DNA of 64,000 nt from Deltaproteobacteria bacterium (GCA_025358085.1 JANYKT010000140.1:1-64000); one strand, 5' to 3'. Positions 8,374 to 19,517 are shown, counted from the first letter of the stretch. Notes: a model not told the origin generated them from the sequence alone. Program-made: numbers and translations.

Positions 8374-9210
8374 GGGATCGGTGAGCCGCACCTTGCGCCC
8401 GCGCGAGTAGGGCGGCGCGCGCAGTCGCGTCAGGTCGGAAGGACCCGGCGCATGTCCGTGCGCCACGCGTCTCGCCAGACCCGGGTCGAGCCGCAGCTCG
8501 GCCAGACCATCGAGCGCGCGCGACAGCGGCAGCAGGTATTTGACGATGTCGCCCGCCTTGGCCGCCGCCATCAGCGTGTCGAGCCCGACCGCCTCGTCGA
8601 TGGTGAACGACGCCACCCGCACCCGCTTGAGCTCGCGCAAGTGCGCGCCGGGCCCCAGCCGCGTGCCGAGGTCATGCGCGATGGTCCGCAAGTACGTCCC
8701 CTTCGAGCAGCGCACGAAGATGCCGACGTCGGGCGGCGCGAAGAACGTCATCCGCGCTTCGTCGACGTTGATGGTGCGCGCCTCGCGCTCGACCACTTCG
8801 CCGGCCCGCGCCAGCTCATAGAGCCGCTTGCCGTCTACCTTGCGCGCCGAATACATGGGCGGTGTCTGCTCGATCAGGCCGACGAATCCCTTGAGCTCGT
8901 CTTCAAAGCGCTGCTGCGTGAAGTCGCCGAGCGGCCTGGTTTCCAGCACCTTGCCGGCGGCGTCCTGGGTGTCGGTCGCCTCACCGAAGCGGATCGTCGC
9001 CTGGTACTCCTTCTCGCCGTCGGCGATGTAGCTCGCCACCTTGGTCGCGTCACCGATGCAGATCGGCAGCACGCCCGTGGCCGTCGGATCGAGCGTGCCA
9101 GTGTGGCCGCAACGCTTGGTCTTGAAGAGCGACTTCACGCGGCGCACGACGTCGAAGCTCGTCGGTCCGCTCGGCTTGTTGACCACCACCACGCCCGACA
9201 GTTCAGACAT
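8260..9210 (-). CDS. truB: tRNA pseudouridine(55) synthase TruB
   Basis: Makes pseudouridine 55 in the T loop of tRNA. The 316-residue protein shows the start GVVVVNKPSGPTSFDVVRRV, the catalytic Asp41 in GHTGTLDPTATGVLP, the PPMYSARKVDGKRLYELAR motif and CSKGTYLRTIAHDLG, all diagnostic of TruB. The C-terminal region contains a PUA-like stretch (GRKVRLTDPSGGVLAIAE). It is the last gene of the nusA-infB operon; its start overlaps the end of the DHH phosphoesterase gene by 8 bases. Its 3' end overlaps the convergent kinase gene, so the last residues may be read on both strands. Confidence 0.97.
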   Translation of the reverse strand: MSELSGVVVVNKPSGPTSFDVVRRVKSLFKTKRCGHTGTLDPTATGVLPICIGDATKVASYIADGEKEYQATIRFGEATDTQDAAGKVLETRPLGDFTQQRFEDELKGFVGLIEQTPPMYSARKVDGKRLYELARAGEVVEREARTINVDEARMTFFAPPDVGIFVRCSKGTYLRTIAHDLGTRLGPGAHLRELKRVRVASFTIDEAVGLDTLMAAAKAGDIVKYLLPLSRALDGLAELRLDPGLARRVAHGHAPGPSDLTRLRAPPYSRGRKVRLTDPSGGVLAIAESDGVGTLKLLRVLVAGSGDLPQGRPDDD

Positions 9211-10216
9211 TCATTGCCTGCTCGATCTCCGATGCGATGCGCGCGCGCACGCTGCTTTCCTCGCCTGCGATGCTGCAGCCGGCTGCGTTGCGGTGCCCGC
9301 CGCCGCCGAACTTCTGCGCGATGGCCGCGACATCGACTCGCCCGCGCGAGCGGAACGAGATGCGCCACGGCGCGCCCTGCTGCTCTGGCTCGCGGAAGGA
9401 CGCCGCCACCTCGACGCCGTCCACCGAGCGCGCGTAGTTGATGAACCCGTCGGTGAGGTCGGCGCCGGTGCCGGTGCGGGCGATCATTTCATTCTTGATG
9501 GTGATGGTCGCGAGCTTGCCCTGCACCGCGAGCGTGCCCAGCACTTCCGCGAGCAGCATCATCCGCGCGAGCGGCTGCTGCTCGTACACGCGCACGGTCA
9601 TTTCCCATGGATCGACGCCGGCCTCGATCAGCGCCGCGGCGATACGCAGGCACTCGGGGTCGGTGGACGAGTAGCGGAAGCAGCCGGTGTCCGCGAGGAT
9701 CGAGGCGTAGATGCACTCGGCAGCGTCGACCGAGAGCGGGTGACCGAGCCCCGCGATGATCTTGAACACGAGCACGCCCACCGCCGCGGCCGCCGGATCG
9801 ACGTAGTTGATGTCGCCGAAGGGCTGGGTGGTGATGTGGTGGTCGAGGTTGATCAGCACGCCGCAGAGGGGCGCCCGCGGCAGGTCCGGCCCGAGCCGGT
9901 CGGCGCTGCCCGAGTCGGTCGCGATGGTGACGTCGAAGGCCGCGCCCGGAGGGAGCGAGGTGACGACCTGATCGGCACCGCGAAGAAAGCGAAAGTTGTA
10001 GGGCAGCTCGTCGGGGTTGTAGACGGTCACCTCGCGGCCCAGCTCGCGCAGGGCGCAGGCGAGCGCGAGTGCGCTGCCGAGCCCGTCGCCGTCCGGTCCG
10101 CGGTGCATGGTGACGAGCACGCGGCGCGCCGGCCGCAACGCATCGACCACCAGCGGCAGGTTTTCCGCCGGTCGCCAGTCGCGCGCGTGGGCGACGCCGC
10201 GATTGATGGCTTTCAC
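9203..10216 (-). CDS. nrnA: DHH/DHHA1 phosphoesterase, NrnA-like
   Basis: A 337-residue member of the DHH superfamily, close to NrnA, which degrades very short RNA oligomers (nanoRNA) and can dephosphorylate pAp. Metal-binding motifs are present in order: HRGPDGDGLGS (about 38-48), TDSGSADR (about 100-107), LDHHITT (DHH at about 125-127), ADTGCFRYSST, and the DHHA1 glycine motif GGGGHRNAAGC near the C-terminus. It overlaps rbfA by 4 bases upstream and truB by 8 bases downstream, a context in which NrnA-type genes are commonly found. The exact substrate is inferred from family and context. Confidence 0.9.
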   Translation of the reverse strand: MKAINRGVAHARDWRPAENLPLVVDALRPARRVLVTMHRGPDGDGLGSALALACALRELGREVTVYNPDELPYNFRFLRGADQVVTSLPPGAAFDVTIATDSGSADRLGPDLPRAPLCGVLINLDHHITTQPFGDINYVDPAAAAVGVLVFKIIAGLGHPLSVDAAECIYASILADTGCFRYSSTDPECLRIAAALIEAGVDPWEMTVRVYEQQPLARMMLLAEVLGTLAVQGKLATITIKNEMIARTGTGADLTDGFINYARSVDGVEVAASFREPEQQGAPWRISFRSRGRVDVAAIAQKFGGGGHRNAAGCSIAGEESSVRARIASEIEQAMNV

Positions 10217-10650
10217 TCCTGCGTCTCGGAAGCGGCGTCGCCGCCATCGGCCTGGCCAGCGCCGGTCTGCGCGTTTCCGGGGCTGTCGGCCAGGATCCGC
10301 TGGTCGTGCTCTTTCGCCTCCCGCAGCAGCTGGTCGATGCGGTCGCCGCGGTCGATGGCCTCGTCGTAGGTGAAGCGCAGATCCGGCGTCAGCCGCAGCC
10401 CCAGCCCCTTGCCGATTTCGCGCCGCAGAAATCCCTTGGCGGCCTCGAGGCCCTTCTGCGTGTCCTTGCGAATCTTCTCGTCGCCGTGGACCGCGTAGTA
10501 GATGCGCGCCTCGCGCAGGTCGGGCGACATCTTGACGCCGGTGACGGTGACGAGGCCGATGCGCGGGTCCCCCATGCCGTGCGCCAAGACCTCGCCGAGG
10601 AGCTGCTGCAGGAGCTGCCCGACGCGGTCGGGGCGATTGTGCGTGCTCAC
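10213..10650 (-). CDS. rbfA: Ribosome-binding factor A
   Basis: Small KH-like protein needed for late maturation of the 30S subunit and 16S rRNA 5' end. The 145-residue sequence shows the family pattern RPDRVGQLLQQLLGEVLAHG, DPRIGLVTVTGVKMSPDLRE, ARIYYAVHG, and LRREIGKGLGLRLTPDLRF, with an added polar tail (about 30 residues) that ends SETQE. It sits between the DUF503 gene and nrnA with 4-base overlaps on each side, indicating translational coupling. Confidence 0.95.
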   Translation of the reverse strand: MSTHNRPDRVGQLLQQLLGEVLAHGMGDPRIGLVTVTGVKMSPDLREARIYYAVHGDEKIRKDTQKGLEAAKGFLRREIGKGLGLRLTPDLRFTYDEAIDRGDRIDQLLREAKEHDQRILADSPGNAQTGAGQADGGDAASETQE

Positions 10651-11117
10651 GGAAGATCCTCCTCGGTCAAATATCCTTCGCCGTCCTCGGAGAACTCCGA
10701 AGCCAGTTCGTGCCGTGCCGTCTCCCCCGGAGCCCGCGGAGGTTCTGGAGGCTCCATCGCCTCCATAGAATCCAAAGCCTGGGGATCGAAGTCGAGCATG
10801 GGCTTGTCCCGCCAGTCGCTCGACATCTGCGAGTAGGTCTCGATCTCCATCTCGCGATTCACCAGCTCCGCGGCGCCCAAAGACTCGAGGTCGCGAACGA
10901 CCTTGTCGAGCACCTCGTTGACGAAGCTGTGGTCATTGGCGACCGCGGTGATGCCGATGACCGCACGCTGCCAGACGTCGTTGTCGCCCACTTCGGCGAT
11001 GCTGACGTTGTAGCGCGCGCGGATGCGGTCGATCATCTTCCGCAGCGCCTGCCGCTTGTCCTTCAGCGACCGCGCGCCGCCGATCACGAAGGTGAGCCTG
11101 AGAACTCCAACGACCAT
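10647..11117 (-). CDS. DUF503 (YlxP-like) protein
   Basis: 156 residues. The first about 95 match DUF503 proteins, which lie between infB and rbfA in many bacteria: VVGVLRLTFVIGGARSLKDK, RYNVSIAEVGDNDVWQRAVI, NDHSFVNEVLDKVVRDLES. Family members are usually about 90-100 residues; this one carries an acidic, low-complexity C-terminal tail of about 60 residues (DPQALDSMEAMEPPEPP, FSEDGEGYLTEEDLP). Function is not established; operon position suggests a role around ribosome assembly. Confidence 0.88.
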   Translation of the reverse strand: MVVGVLRLTFVIGGARSLKDKRQALRKMIDRIRARYNVSIAEVGDNDVWQRAVIGITAVANDHSFVNEVLDKVVRDLESLGAAELVNREMEIETYSQMSSDWRDKPMLDFDPQALDSMEAMEPPEPPRAPGETARHELASEFSEDGEGYLTEEDLP

Positions 11118-11132
11118 GCGGCAACTCCCCGC

Positions 11133-14100
11133 TTACGTCAGCGAAGGCCGGATTGTCTCGAGCTCATAAGCCTCGATGATGTCGCCTTCCTTGAACTCGT
11201 TGAAGTTCTCGATCCCGATGCCGCACTCGAAGCCCTTGTCGACTTCCTTGACGTCGTCCTTGAAGCGGCGGAGCGAGGCGACCTTGCCGGTGAAGATGGA
11301 CTTCGAATCGCGCAGCACCCGCAGGAACGCGGTCCGCGTGACCTTGCCGTCCAGCACCGACGAGCCGGCGATGGTGCCGAGCTTGGGGACGTTGAAGAGC
11401 GCCTGCACCTTGGCGCGGCCGAGGACCTTCTCCTTGATGATGGACTCGAGCTTGTCCTCCATCGCGAGCTTCACGTCATCGAGCGCGTTGTAGATGATGG
11501 TGTACTGCTTCAACGTGACCTCGGCGGACTGGGCTGCCTCGCCCGCCTTGGACTCGATCTTGGTGTTGAAGCCGACGATCATGGCTTTCGACGCGGCGCC
11601 GAGCATGACGTCGCTCTCGGTGATGTTGCCCACGCCCGAGTGGATCACGTCCACCGAGACCTTGGGCGTCGAGAGCTTGATCAGCGCTGCCTTGAGGGCT
11701 TCGACCGAGCCGCCGACGTCGGCCTTGACGATGAGCTTGAGCACCTTGGCCTGGTCCTTCTTGGTCCGGGCCATCAGGTCTTCGAGAGACATCTTGGTGT
11801 TCTTCGACATCTCCTTCTCACGCTGCTTGAAGCGGCGATGCTCGGCCACCGTGGCAGCCGATGCCTCGTCCTCGACGATGTTGAAGTCGTCGCCCGCGGA
11901 GGGCGCGCCGTCGAGACCGAGCACTTCCACCGGGAAGCCCGGCGGCACGTCATCGACGTTCTCGCCGTGCTCGTTCATCATGGCCCGCACGCGGCCAGAG
12001 TGGATGCCGGTGACGATGGCGTCGCCGACCCGCAGCGTTCCGTCCTGCACCAGCACGGTCGCGACCGGGCCGCGGCCCTTCTCCAGCTTGGCCTCGATGA
12101 CCACGCCGGAAGCAGGCTTGTTCGGGTTCGCGGTGAGCTCCAGGACCTCTGCCTGCAGCAGGATGGCCTCGAGCAGCTTCTCGAGCCCCTCACCGGTGCG
12201 GGCCGAGACCGGGATCATCATGATGTCGCCGCCCCAGTCCTCGGCGATCAGGCCGTGGTCCGAGAGCTGCTGCTTGATGCGGTCGGGCTGCGCGCCCGGC
12301 TTGTCCATCTTGTTGATGGCGACCACCACCGTGACCTTGGCGGCCTTGGCGTGGTTGATGGATTCCACCGTCTGCGGCATGACGCCGTCGTCGGCGGCGA
12401 CCACCAGCACCGCGATGTCGGTGGCGTTGGCGCCGCGGGCGCGCATGGCGGTGAAGGCTTCGTGGCCCGGCGTATCGAGGAAGGTGATCGACGCTTCGCC
12501 GCCGTCCGAGCCGACGATGTCCACCGAGTAGGCGCCGATGTGCTGCGTGATGCCGCCGGCCTCGCCCTCGGCCACGTTGGCCTTGCGGAGCGCGTCGAGG
12601 AGCGAAGTCTTGCCGTGGTCGACGTGGCCCATGATGGTGACGACGGGCGGGCGCGAGACCATATCTTCGGCCTTGTCCTCGGTCTCTTCGATGTACTCGT
12701 CGATCTCGAAGCCGACCTTCTCGACCTTCCAGGCGTAGTCGACCGCGAGCAGCGACGCGGTGTCGAAGTCGATGGCCTGGTTCACGGTCACCATCTTGCC
12801 GGCGGTCATCAGCTTGCGGATCAGCTCGGACGACTTCACGCCCATGGCCTGCGAGAGCTCGGAGACGGTGATGGTGTCCTCGATGCGGACCACCTTCTTG
12901 TGCTCCGACATCACCGTGATCTCAGTGCCCTTGCCCTTCTTGGCCGAGCGCTTCTTGTGGCCGCGCACCGGAACGTAGGCGGCGCGCTGGCGGGCGAGAT
13001 CGACCAGGTCCTGCTTCGAGAGGGACTCGACCTTCTCGACGCGCGGACCCTTCTTGCCCTTCTGCTTGTCCTTGGAGACGTCGATGAACTCGCGGCCGCG
13101 GCCGGGGCCGCCCGAGACCACCGCGAGCTCGCGAACCTCGCCGATGGGGCGGGGCCGGAAGCTGCCACCTGGAGGCGGACGCGGCGCGGGCCGGGCGATG
13201 GGGATGAGCGGGCGCGAGAGCACCACGGCGCGCGTGGCCGTGGGGCGGGCGCCGACATTCTCGGAGACCTGGATGGACTGCGTGCCGCCCGGACCTGCCA
13301 CGATGGGACCGGTGGGGAGCGGAGGCGGGACGCGCGTGGGGTGCCGCGGCGGCGGCGGCGCTGCTTTCGCGGCCACCTTGGCGACGCCTGCGGGGACGTT
13401 GGAGTGGGGCTGTTGCTGGACGTTCATTCTCGACGGCTCGACGGTGCGGGGAGACGAAAGCGGAGCGGGACTTGACGGCCTCGGCGCCGGCTGAGCCGCA
13501 GGATCCGGCCGACCGGGCTGCGCCGAGGGGGCTGCCGCACTGGTGGCGGGCGGCTGCGCGGCTTTTGCGGGTGCGGCGGCCTGCTGCGCGGCGGCAACGG
13601 CGGACGCCGTGGGCTGGGCTGCGGCTGGAATCGCGGCGGGCGCGACTTCGGCCGGCTTCGTCGCCTCGACGGGCCTTTGGGCCGGCGCGGGTTCTTGGGC
13701 CTTTGCTTCCGGCGCGAGCTTCGCTTTGGCCTCGGCTGCTGTCTGCTGGGCCGCCACGGCCTGGGCCACCGGCGTCGCCGCCTCTGGGACGTGGACCGCG
13801 GCGACGGGCTGCACTTGCTTGACGGGCTCGGCTACGGCCGCGGTGACCGGAGTTGAATGAAGAGTCGCAGCGGGAGCAGGCGCGACAGCGGCCGCCGGCG
13901 CAGCTGCCGCGACGCCGGCTGCGGCAACGGCTGCTGCTGCATGCGGCTCGGCGTGGTCACCGATGGGCTGGCCATCAGGGCCGAGCGTGTCGGCCTTCTT
14001 GCGGCGCAGAACGACGCCGCTGGCGCTCGGCTTGGCAACAACCGCCTTGGGCGCGCGCTCGCCGAGCACCTTCTCGGTGACGGCCTGTGCCTGGTCATCC

Positions 14101-14216
14101 TCGAGCGAGGAGGAGTGACTCTTGATGTCGTACTCGTGGGCCTTGAGCCAATCGACCATCTCCTTGTTGGAGAGGCCGAGGTCCTTCGCAAGCTCGTAGA
14201 CGCGCTTCTTCGCCAT
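11133..14216 (-). CDS. infB: Translation initiation factor IF-2
   Basis: GTPase that places initiator tRNA on the ribosome; 1027 residues. An IF2_N domain opens the protein ([20 protein letters not shown]). An Ala/Pro-rich linker covers about residues 85-350 and ends in a basic arginine/proline region. A second IF2_N-like domain follows ([20 protein letters not shown]). The G domain starts with [19 protein letters not shown] (P-loop near 527-534), with DTPGHEAF and NKMDKP, then domains II-IV to the complete C-terminus ([10 protein letters not shown]). The extra length comes from the linker, typical of deltaproteobacterial IF-2. A good ribosome binding site (AAGGGAAG) precedes the ATG. Confidence 0.98.
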   Translation of the reverse strand: MAKKRVYELAKDLGLSNKEMVDWLKAHEYDIKSHSSSLEDDQAQAVTEKVLGERAPKAVVAKPSASGVVLRRKKADTLGPDGQPIGDHAEPHAAAAVAAAGVAAAAPAAAVAPAPAATLHSTPVTAAVAEPVKQVQPVAAVHVPEAATPVAQAVAAQQTAAEAKAKLAPEAKAQEPAPAQRPVEATKPAEVAPAAIPAAAQPTASAVAAAQQAAAPAKAAQPPATSAAAPSAQPGRPDPAAQPAPRPSSPAPLSSPRTVEPSRMNVQQQPHSNVPAGVAKVAAKAAPPPPRHPTRVPPPLPTGPIVAGPGGTQSIQVSENVGARPTATRAVVLSRPLIPIARPAPRPPPGGSFRPRPIGEVRELAVVSGGPGRGREFIDVSKDKQKGKKGPRVEKVESLSKQDLVDLARQRAAYVPVRGHKKRSAKKGKGTEITVMSEHKKVVRIEDTITVSELSQAMGVKSSELIRKLMTAGKMVTVNQAIDFDTASLLAVDYAWKVEKVGFEIDEYIEETEDKAEDMVSRPPVVTIMGHVDHGKTSLLDALRKANVAEGEAGGITQHIGAYSVDIVGSDGGEASITFLDTPGHEAFTAMRARGANATDIAVLVVAADDGVMPQTVESINHAKAAKVTVVVAINKMDKPGAQPDRIKQQLSDHGLIAEDWGGDIMMIPVSARTGEGLEKLLEAILLQAEVLELTANPNKPASGVVIEAKLEKGRGPVATVLVQDGTLRVGDAIVTGIHSGRVRAMMNEHGENVDDVPPGFPVEVLGLDGAPSAGDDFNIVEDEASAATVAEHRRFKQREKEMSKNTKMSLEDLMARTKKDQAKVLKLIVKADVGGSVEALKAALIKLSTPKVSVDVIHSGVGNITESDVMLGAASKAMIVGFNTKIESKAGEAAQSAEVTLKQYTIIYNALDDVKLAMEDKLESIIKEKVLGRAKVQALFNVPKLGTIAGSSVLDGKVTRTAFLRVLRDSKSIFTGKVASLRRFKDDVKEVDKGFECGIGIENFNEFKEGDIIEAYELETIRPSLT

Positions 14217-14284
14217 TCAGTACTACTTCCCTTCTAGAGCCCCTGAAAACGGGACCGCCTTTTAGCTCTCGGCCTCCGTCGCAG

Positions 14285-14568
14285 TCAAGCGAGCGGGGCC
14301 GCCATCCATTCAAGCAACCTGACGAGGGCTGGCTCTTTCGCCTTACCCTTGAGCGCCCTCGCGATTTGCCCTGACTTCAGGGCGAGCTTCGCGCACGCTT
14401 CGGTCCGGCACAGGTAGCAGCCGCGCCCTTGCAGCGCGCGGCCTGGACCCTGTGCGGTGATCCGCAGCAGCTCCGTCTGGGGCTTCTGCTGCCTGCACCC
14501 CACGCAGCGCCGCCGGGGAAACCGCGGGCCGCGGGCAGCTGCCCGTCCGGCCCGACGTCCCCGAGCCA

Positions 14569-14569
<1 letters not shown>
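14285..14569 (-). CDS. ylxR: YlxR (DUF448) RNA-binding protein
   Basis: The ORF track starts this frame far upstream inside nusA; the likely start is GTG at 14569, whose first base is the last base of the nusA TAG stop (TAGTG), giving 94 residues. The family signature PRRRCVGCRQQKPQTELLRI is present, followed by GRGCYLCRTEACAKLALKSG. YlxR proteins bind RNA; in some firmicutes the orthologue (RnpM) modulates RNase P. The cysteines CVGC and CYLC are consistent with a structural metal site. The position between nusA and infB is the conserved one. Confidence 0.93.
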
Positions 14570-16287
<1,718 letters not shown>

Positions 16288-16351
16288 TGCGGTGCTCTCT
16301 TTCTATTGTGGTGTTGCTGTCTGTTGGTGCGCCGCCTGCTGGTGCCGCCCG

Positions 16352-16828
16352 CTAGTCGAACACGGGCTCGATGTTCGCCTTGCTGATCTGCAGGTGCGGG
16401 ACCTGGAAGAGCTTGCCGTCCACGTCCACTGTCACCTTGCCGCCTTCAAACCCTTTCAAGGTCCCGACGAAGGTCTTGCGATTCTCGCACTCGGCGATGG
16501 GTCCGTACGTCTTCAACCGGATCTTCTGGCCGGCATATTTCTGGAAATGCTCGGGCGTTCGCAGCGGCCGGTCCAGCCCCGGGCTCGAGACTTCCAAATC
16601 ATAAGCGCCGGCGAGCGGGTCCTCCACATCAAGCGCTGCGCTGACCGACTTGGAGATGTTGCTGCAGTCTTCGAGCGAGACGCCGCCGGCCTTGTCGATG
16701 AAGAGTCGCAGCGTGGTGCGGCCCCCTGCTCCGCCCAGCTCGACCTCGACCAGCTCGAGCCCCTCGGCCGCGGCCACGGGACCCGCAACCGCGCGGATCT
16801 TTTCGAGGATGTCTTCCTTGCGTCCCAC
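16352..16828 (-). CDS. rimP: Ribosome maturation factor RimP
   Basis: Assists 30S subunit maturation. The 158-residue protein shows the RimP pattern: GLELVEVELGGAGGRTTLRL FIDKAGG, VSLEDCSNISKSVSAALDVE, YDLEVSSPGLDRPLRTPEHF, and a C-terminal Sm-like barrel (RKTFVGTLKGFEGGKVTVDV). It is the first gene of the minus-strand rimP-nusA-ylxR-infB-DUF503-rbfA-nrnA-truB operon. The 64-base gap to nusA contains no obvious terminator. A hairpin followed by a T-rich run lies about 45-80 bases upstream of its start. Confidence 0.96.
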   Translation of the reverse strand: MGRKEDILEKIRAVAGPVAAAEGLELVEVELGGAGGRTTLRLFIDKAGGVSLEDCSNISKSVSAALDVEDPLAGAYDLEVSSPGLDRPLRTPEHFQKYAGQKIRLKTYGPIAECENRKTFVGTLKGFEGGKVTVDVDGKLFQVPHLQISKANIEPVFD

Positions 16829-16870
16829 GGCTCATGCCTCTGCGTCGTCGCCAAAACCCTGCTGCGGGCT

Positions 16871-16910
16871 GATAAAATGAAAGAGAGCGGGCCGGACCGC
16901 GCCCACTCTC
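16871..16910 (-). terminator. Hairpin plus T-rich run in the rimP-nusA leader
   Basis: On the minus strand, GAGAGTGGGC (16910-16901) pairs with GCCCGCTCTC (16892-16883) across an 8-base loop with one mismatch, and is followed directly by TTTCATTTTATC. It points toward rimP and ends about 43 bases before its start codon. This is the shape of an intrinsic terminator or attenuator; it could end upstream transcription or control operon read-through. The T-run is interrupted. Confidence 0.5.
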
Positions 16911-17003
16911 GCTTGCCGCCTTGTGAGCGACCTTCGAAAATGTGCGGCTGCCTCTACCAGAGCAGCCACCCTCCCGTCAACCGCTCCCGCCTCAAGCGAA
17001 AAA

Positions 17004-17107
17004 CTGGGGACACCTTACTCATTTCCGTGGGGCAGCAGTATGGGCACTGCCCTACGTAACCCCGACGAACGGCTGGATTGGCACGGTGAGTTGCGTATGG
17101 TGTCCCA
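17004..17107 (+). repeat. REP/MITE-like element with GGGGACACC inverted ends
   Basis: Left end CTGGGGACACCTTACTC (17004-17020) and right end GTTGCGTATGGTGTCCCA (17090-17107) are imperfect inverted repeats; a GGGCAG/CTGCCC stem lies between them at about 17030-17052. The right 40 bases recur at 29866-29903. Ends of this type are familiar from small elements mobilised by REP-associated tyrosine transposases; that link is inference. The element ends immediately before the amidase start codon. Confidence 0.55.
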
Positions 17108-17989
17108 ATGATTGCCGCGGCCATTCAGATGAGTTCGGGTCCGGACCGCGCAGTCAATGAGGAGCGGGCGCTGGCGCTGGTCGAGCTGGCCGCGCAACGG
17201 GGCGCACAGCTGGTCGGCCTGCCGGAGATGTGGGAACACATCGGGCCGGCCGCGCAGAAGACCTTCGCAGGCGAGCTGGAGGGCCGGCAATTGGCGCCGC
17301 TCCGAGAGCTGTGCGCACGGCTGGGAATCTGGTGCGTTGCCGGGTCCATCGCCGAGCGCGTCGAGCCCGAGCGCGTCGAGCCCGAGCGCGCCAAGGCCGG
17401 GGGAGGCCGGCCGCTCATCTACAACACCAGCGCGCTGATCGCGCCGTCGGGAGCGCTGGCTGCCGCCTACCGCAAGCTGCACCTGTTCGATGTCGACATC
17501 CCCGATGGGGCGCGCTACCGCGAGTCCGAAGCGGTCGCGCCCGGAGACGCGCTGCCGAAGGTGGTCGAGCTCGCTGGCTTCGGGCTGCGGCTCGGGCTCA
17601 CGGTCTGCTACGATCTGCGCTTTCCGGAGCTGTACCGCCGGCTGGCCGAACAGGACGCGGACGTGATCGCGGTGCCGGCCGCCTTCACCGCGTACACCGG
17701 CCGCGCGCACTGGGAGGTGTTGCTGCGCGCGCGCGCCATCGAAAACCAGGCCTTCGTGCTGGCGCCGGCGCAGGCCGGACGCATCGGACCGCCGCAGGAA
17801 AGGCGGCTCGCGTGGGGGCACGCCTGCGCCATCGATCCGTGGGGCGAGCTGCTGGCCGACGCAGGCGGCGAGGGCGAAGGCATCGCGCTCGCGCAGTTCG
17901 ACCCTGTGCGCCTTTTGCAGGTGCGGCGAGATCTTCCCGCGCTCCGGCACCGCAGGCGGTTGGTTGATCTGATTTCTGACCTGATCTGA
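17108..17989 (+). CDS. Carbon-nitrogen hydrolase (nitrilase superfamily), Nit1/Nit2-like
   Basis: A 293-residue amidase. The catalytic triad is visible: Glu40 in VGLPEMW, Lys123 in YRKLHLFDVDIP, and Cys167 in LTVCYDLRFPELYR. The KLHLFDVDIP and CYDLRFPELYR phrases are those of the Nit1/Nit2 branch, whose members hydrolyse deaminated glutathione or omega-amides; the substrate here is inferred only. Residues 85-94 hold a perfect short duplication (RVEPE RVEPE) in a loop before the lysine. The ATG follows the right end of the repeat element with almost no spacer (GGTGTCCCAATG), so the native promoter and ribosome site may have been displaced or supplied by the element. Confidence 0.9.
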   Translation: MIAAAIQMSSGPDRAVNEERALALVELAAQRGAQLVGLPEMWEHIGPAAQKTFAGELEGRQLAPLRELCARLGIWCVAGSIAERVEPERVEPERAKAGGGRPLIYNTSALIAPSGALAAAYRKLHLFDVDIPDGARYRESEAVAPGDALPKVVELAGFGLRLGLTVCYDLRFPELYRRLAEQDADVIAVPAAFTAYTGRAHWEVLLRARAIENQAFVLAPAQAGRIGPPQERRLAWGHACAIDPWGELLADAGGEGEGIALAQFDPVRLLQVRRDLPALRHRRRLVDLISDLI

Positions 17990-18080
17990 TACCTGTAGTG
18001 GCTACCCTGCTCGGGTTCGTTGACGCCTGCGATCCGCGAAAGTATGGTCGCTCCGCGATACCGCATTTCGAGGGGGCTCC

Positions 18081-19508
18081 ATGCACGTTCGACAGCTGCT
18101 CGCCGCTGCTATCGCGGCCCTCTTTTTCGCCCCGTCCGCGCCCGCGCGTGCACAGACAGACAGCGGCGTCGCGGCGCCCTCGACCACGACCGCGCCGGCG
18201 GCGAAGAAGAAAAAGAAGGTCAAGAAAAAGAAGGGCAAGAAGTCTTCTACCGAGACCGTCGCGCCGGTGACGCCCGCGCCGCCGGTGAAACAGCCCGAGA
18301 TTGACGAGGCGCCGCGCAAGTCGATGGAGAGCGCCGCGCCCGTGCCTGCCCCCGCTGCGCCCGTGCCGGTACCCGCCGCGCCGGAAGCCCAGACGGGTCC
18401 CGAGGACGTGGAGCCACCGTCCATTGCGCATACGCCGGTGACCCGGGCGCTCAAGGGGAAGCCGGTCACCATCAGCGCGCACATCACCGACCCGAGCGGC
18501 GTCTTCCAGCCGATGGTTTACCTGCGCAAGAAGGGCCTCGGCACCGGCGACTTCATCCCCATCAAGATGGTGGCCTCGCGGGTCACGCAGGGCGACTACA
18601 CCGTCGAGCTCCCGGTCGGGCTGGTGAGCGCCGACCTCGAATATTACCTCGAGGCCTATGACAATGCCGGGAACGGCCCGGCGCGCACGGGCTCTCCTGA
18701 GAATCCGCTGCAGCTCAAAGTGCAGGAGGAGCAGAAAAAAATCATCGTCGCGCCCCGGCCCTCCGAGCCGCCGCCGCCCACGATCGTGCAGGTGCAGCCC
18801 AAGGGCGCGCCGCCTGCCATCTCGCACACCGCGGTCACGCAGGCCACCAAGGGCCAGCCGGTGGAGCTGAACGCCAAGCTGCTCGGCGACACCGGCGTGC
18901 AGGGCGCGACCGTGCTCTTCCGGCACGTCGGCGAGCACGACTATCGCGCGTTGCCCATGGGGGACATCGGGAGCGACAACTTCACCGCGACGGTGCCCGC
19001 GCAGCAGGCCACCTCCGACCTCGAATATTACATCGAGGCCTTCGACAAATTCGGCAACGGCCCCGGCCGCTCGGGCGCGCCCAATGCGCCTTATCGCATC
19101 CAAGTCCTGGAGCCGGCACCGACGCGTCCGAGCGTGGTCGTGGGCAGGACCAGCAGTGGCGCCGGCAATCAGCCGCGCCTGGTCAAGGCGCCCTTCAAGG
19201 CCAATCCGGGCCGCGCGGTCGGCTGGCTGGCGATGGCGGGCTTCGTCGGCAGCAGCATCTTCGCTGGCGGCGAGGCGCTGGGCGCTTACAAAGCCAACGA
19301 CTCGTACACTCATACGTTTACCTATGAGGGCCGCGATAATCGCGAGTTGCTGGCGAAAGCCAACGCTTATTCCACTCGTGCGAAGACTCTCGGCATCATC
19401 GCCGGCGCAGCGCTGGTGACTTCCATCGTGCTCCTGATCGTCTTCCCCGAGCACCCGGACACGGTCCTGGTCGGTGGCAGCGGCGGCGATCTCACGGTTC
19501 ATTTCTAG
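18081..19508 (+). CDS. Secreted or envelope protein with two related beta-sandwich-like repeats
   Basis: 475 residues, family not recognised. A signal peptide (cut probably after PSAPARA, residue 24) is followed by a lysine-rich stretch (KKKKKVKKKKGKK, about 42-54) and a proline/alanine linker. Two homologous units of about 95 residues follow: PPSIAHTPVTRALKGKPVTI...LEYYLEAYDNAGNGPARTGS (about 112-208) and PPAISHTAVTQATKGQPVEL...LEYYIEAFDKFGNGPGRSGA (about 245-340). They resemble immunoglobulin/fibronectin-like modules. Two hydrophobic segments near the C-terminus (about 382-402 and 435-455) suggest membrane anchoring. The following lipoprotein gene begins 9 bases later, so the two are likely co-expressed. 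Confidence 0.7.
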   Translation: MHVRQLLAAAIAALFFAPSAPARAQTDSGVAAPSTTTAPAAKKKKKVKKKKGKKSSTETVAPVTPAPPVKQPEIDEAPRKSMESAAPVPAPAAPVPVPAAPEAQTGPEDVEPPSIAHTPVTRALKGKPVTISAHITDPSGVFQPMVYLRKKGLGTGDFIPIKMVASRVTQGDYTVELPVGLVSADLEYYLEAYDNAGNGPARTGSPENPLQLKVQEEQKKIIVAPRPSEPPPPTIVQVQPKGAPPAISHTAVTQATKGQPVELNAKLLGDTGVQGATVLFRHVGEHDYRALPMGDIGSDNFTATVPAQQATSDLEYYIEAFDKFGNGPGRSGAPNAPYRIQVLEPAPTRPSVVVGRTSSGAGNQPRLVKAPFKANPGRAVGWLAMAGFVGSSIFAGGEALGAYKANDSYTHTFTYEGRDNRELLAKANAYSTRAKTLGIIAGAALVTSIVLLIVFPEHPDTVLVGGSGGDLTVHF

Positions 19509-19517
19509 AGGCCTACG

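Noticed and set aside
10710-13475. 921-codon plus-strand ORF
   Set aside because: Antisense shadow of infB; composition of Asp/His/Leu/Val repeats typical of reversed high-GC codons, no domain.
17078-17094. Sigma-54 promoter TTGGCACG...TTGC before the amidase (also at 29876)
   Set aside because: The distance between the GG and GC elements is 11 bases, whereas sigma-54 promoters need 10 almost without exception; the sequence is part of a repeated element instead.
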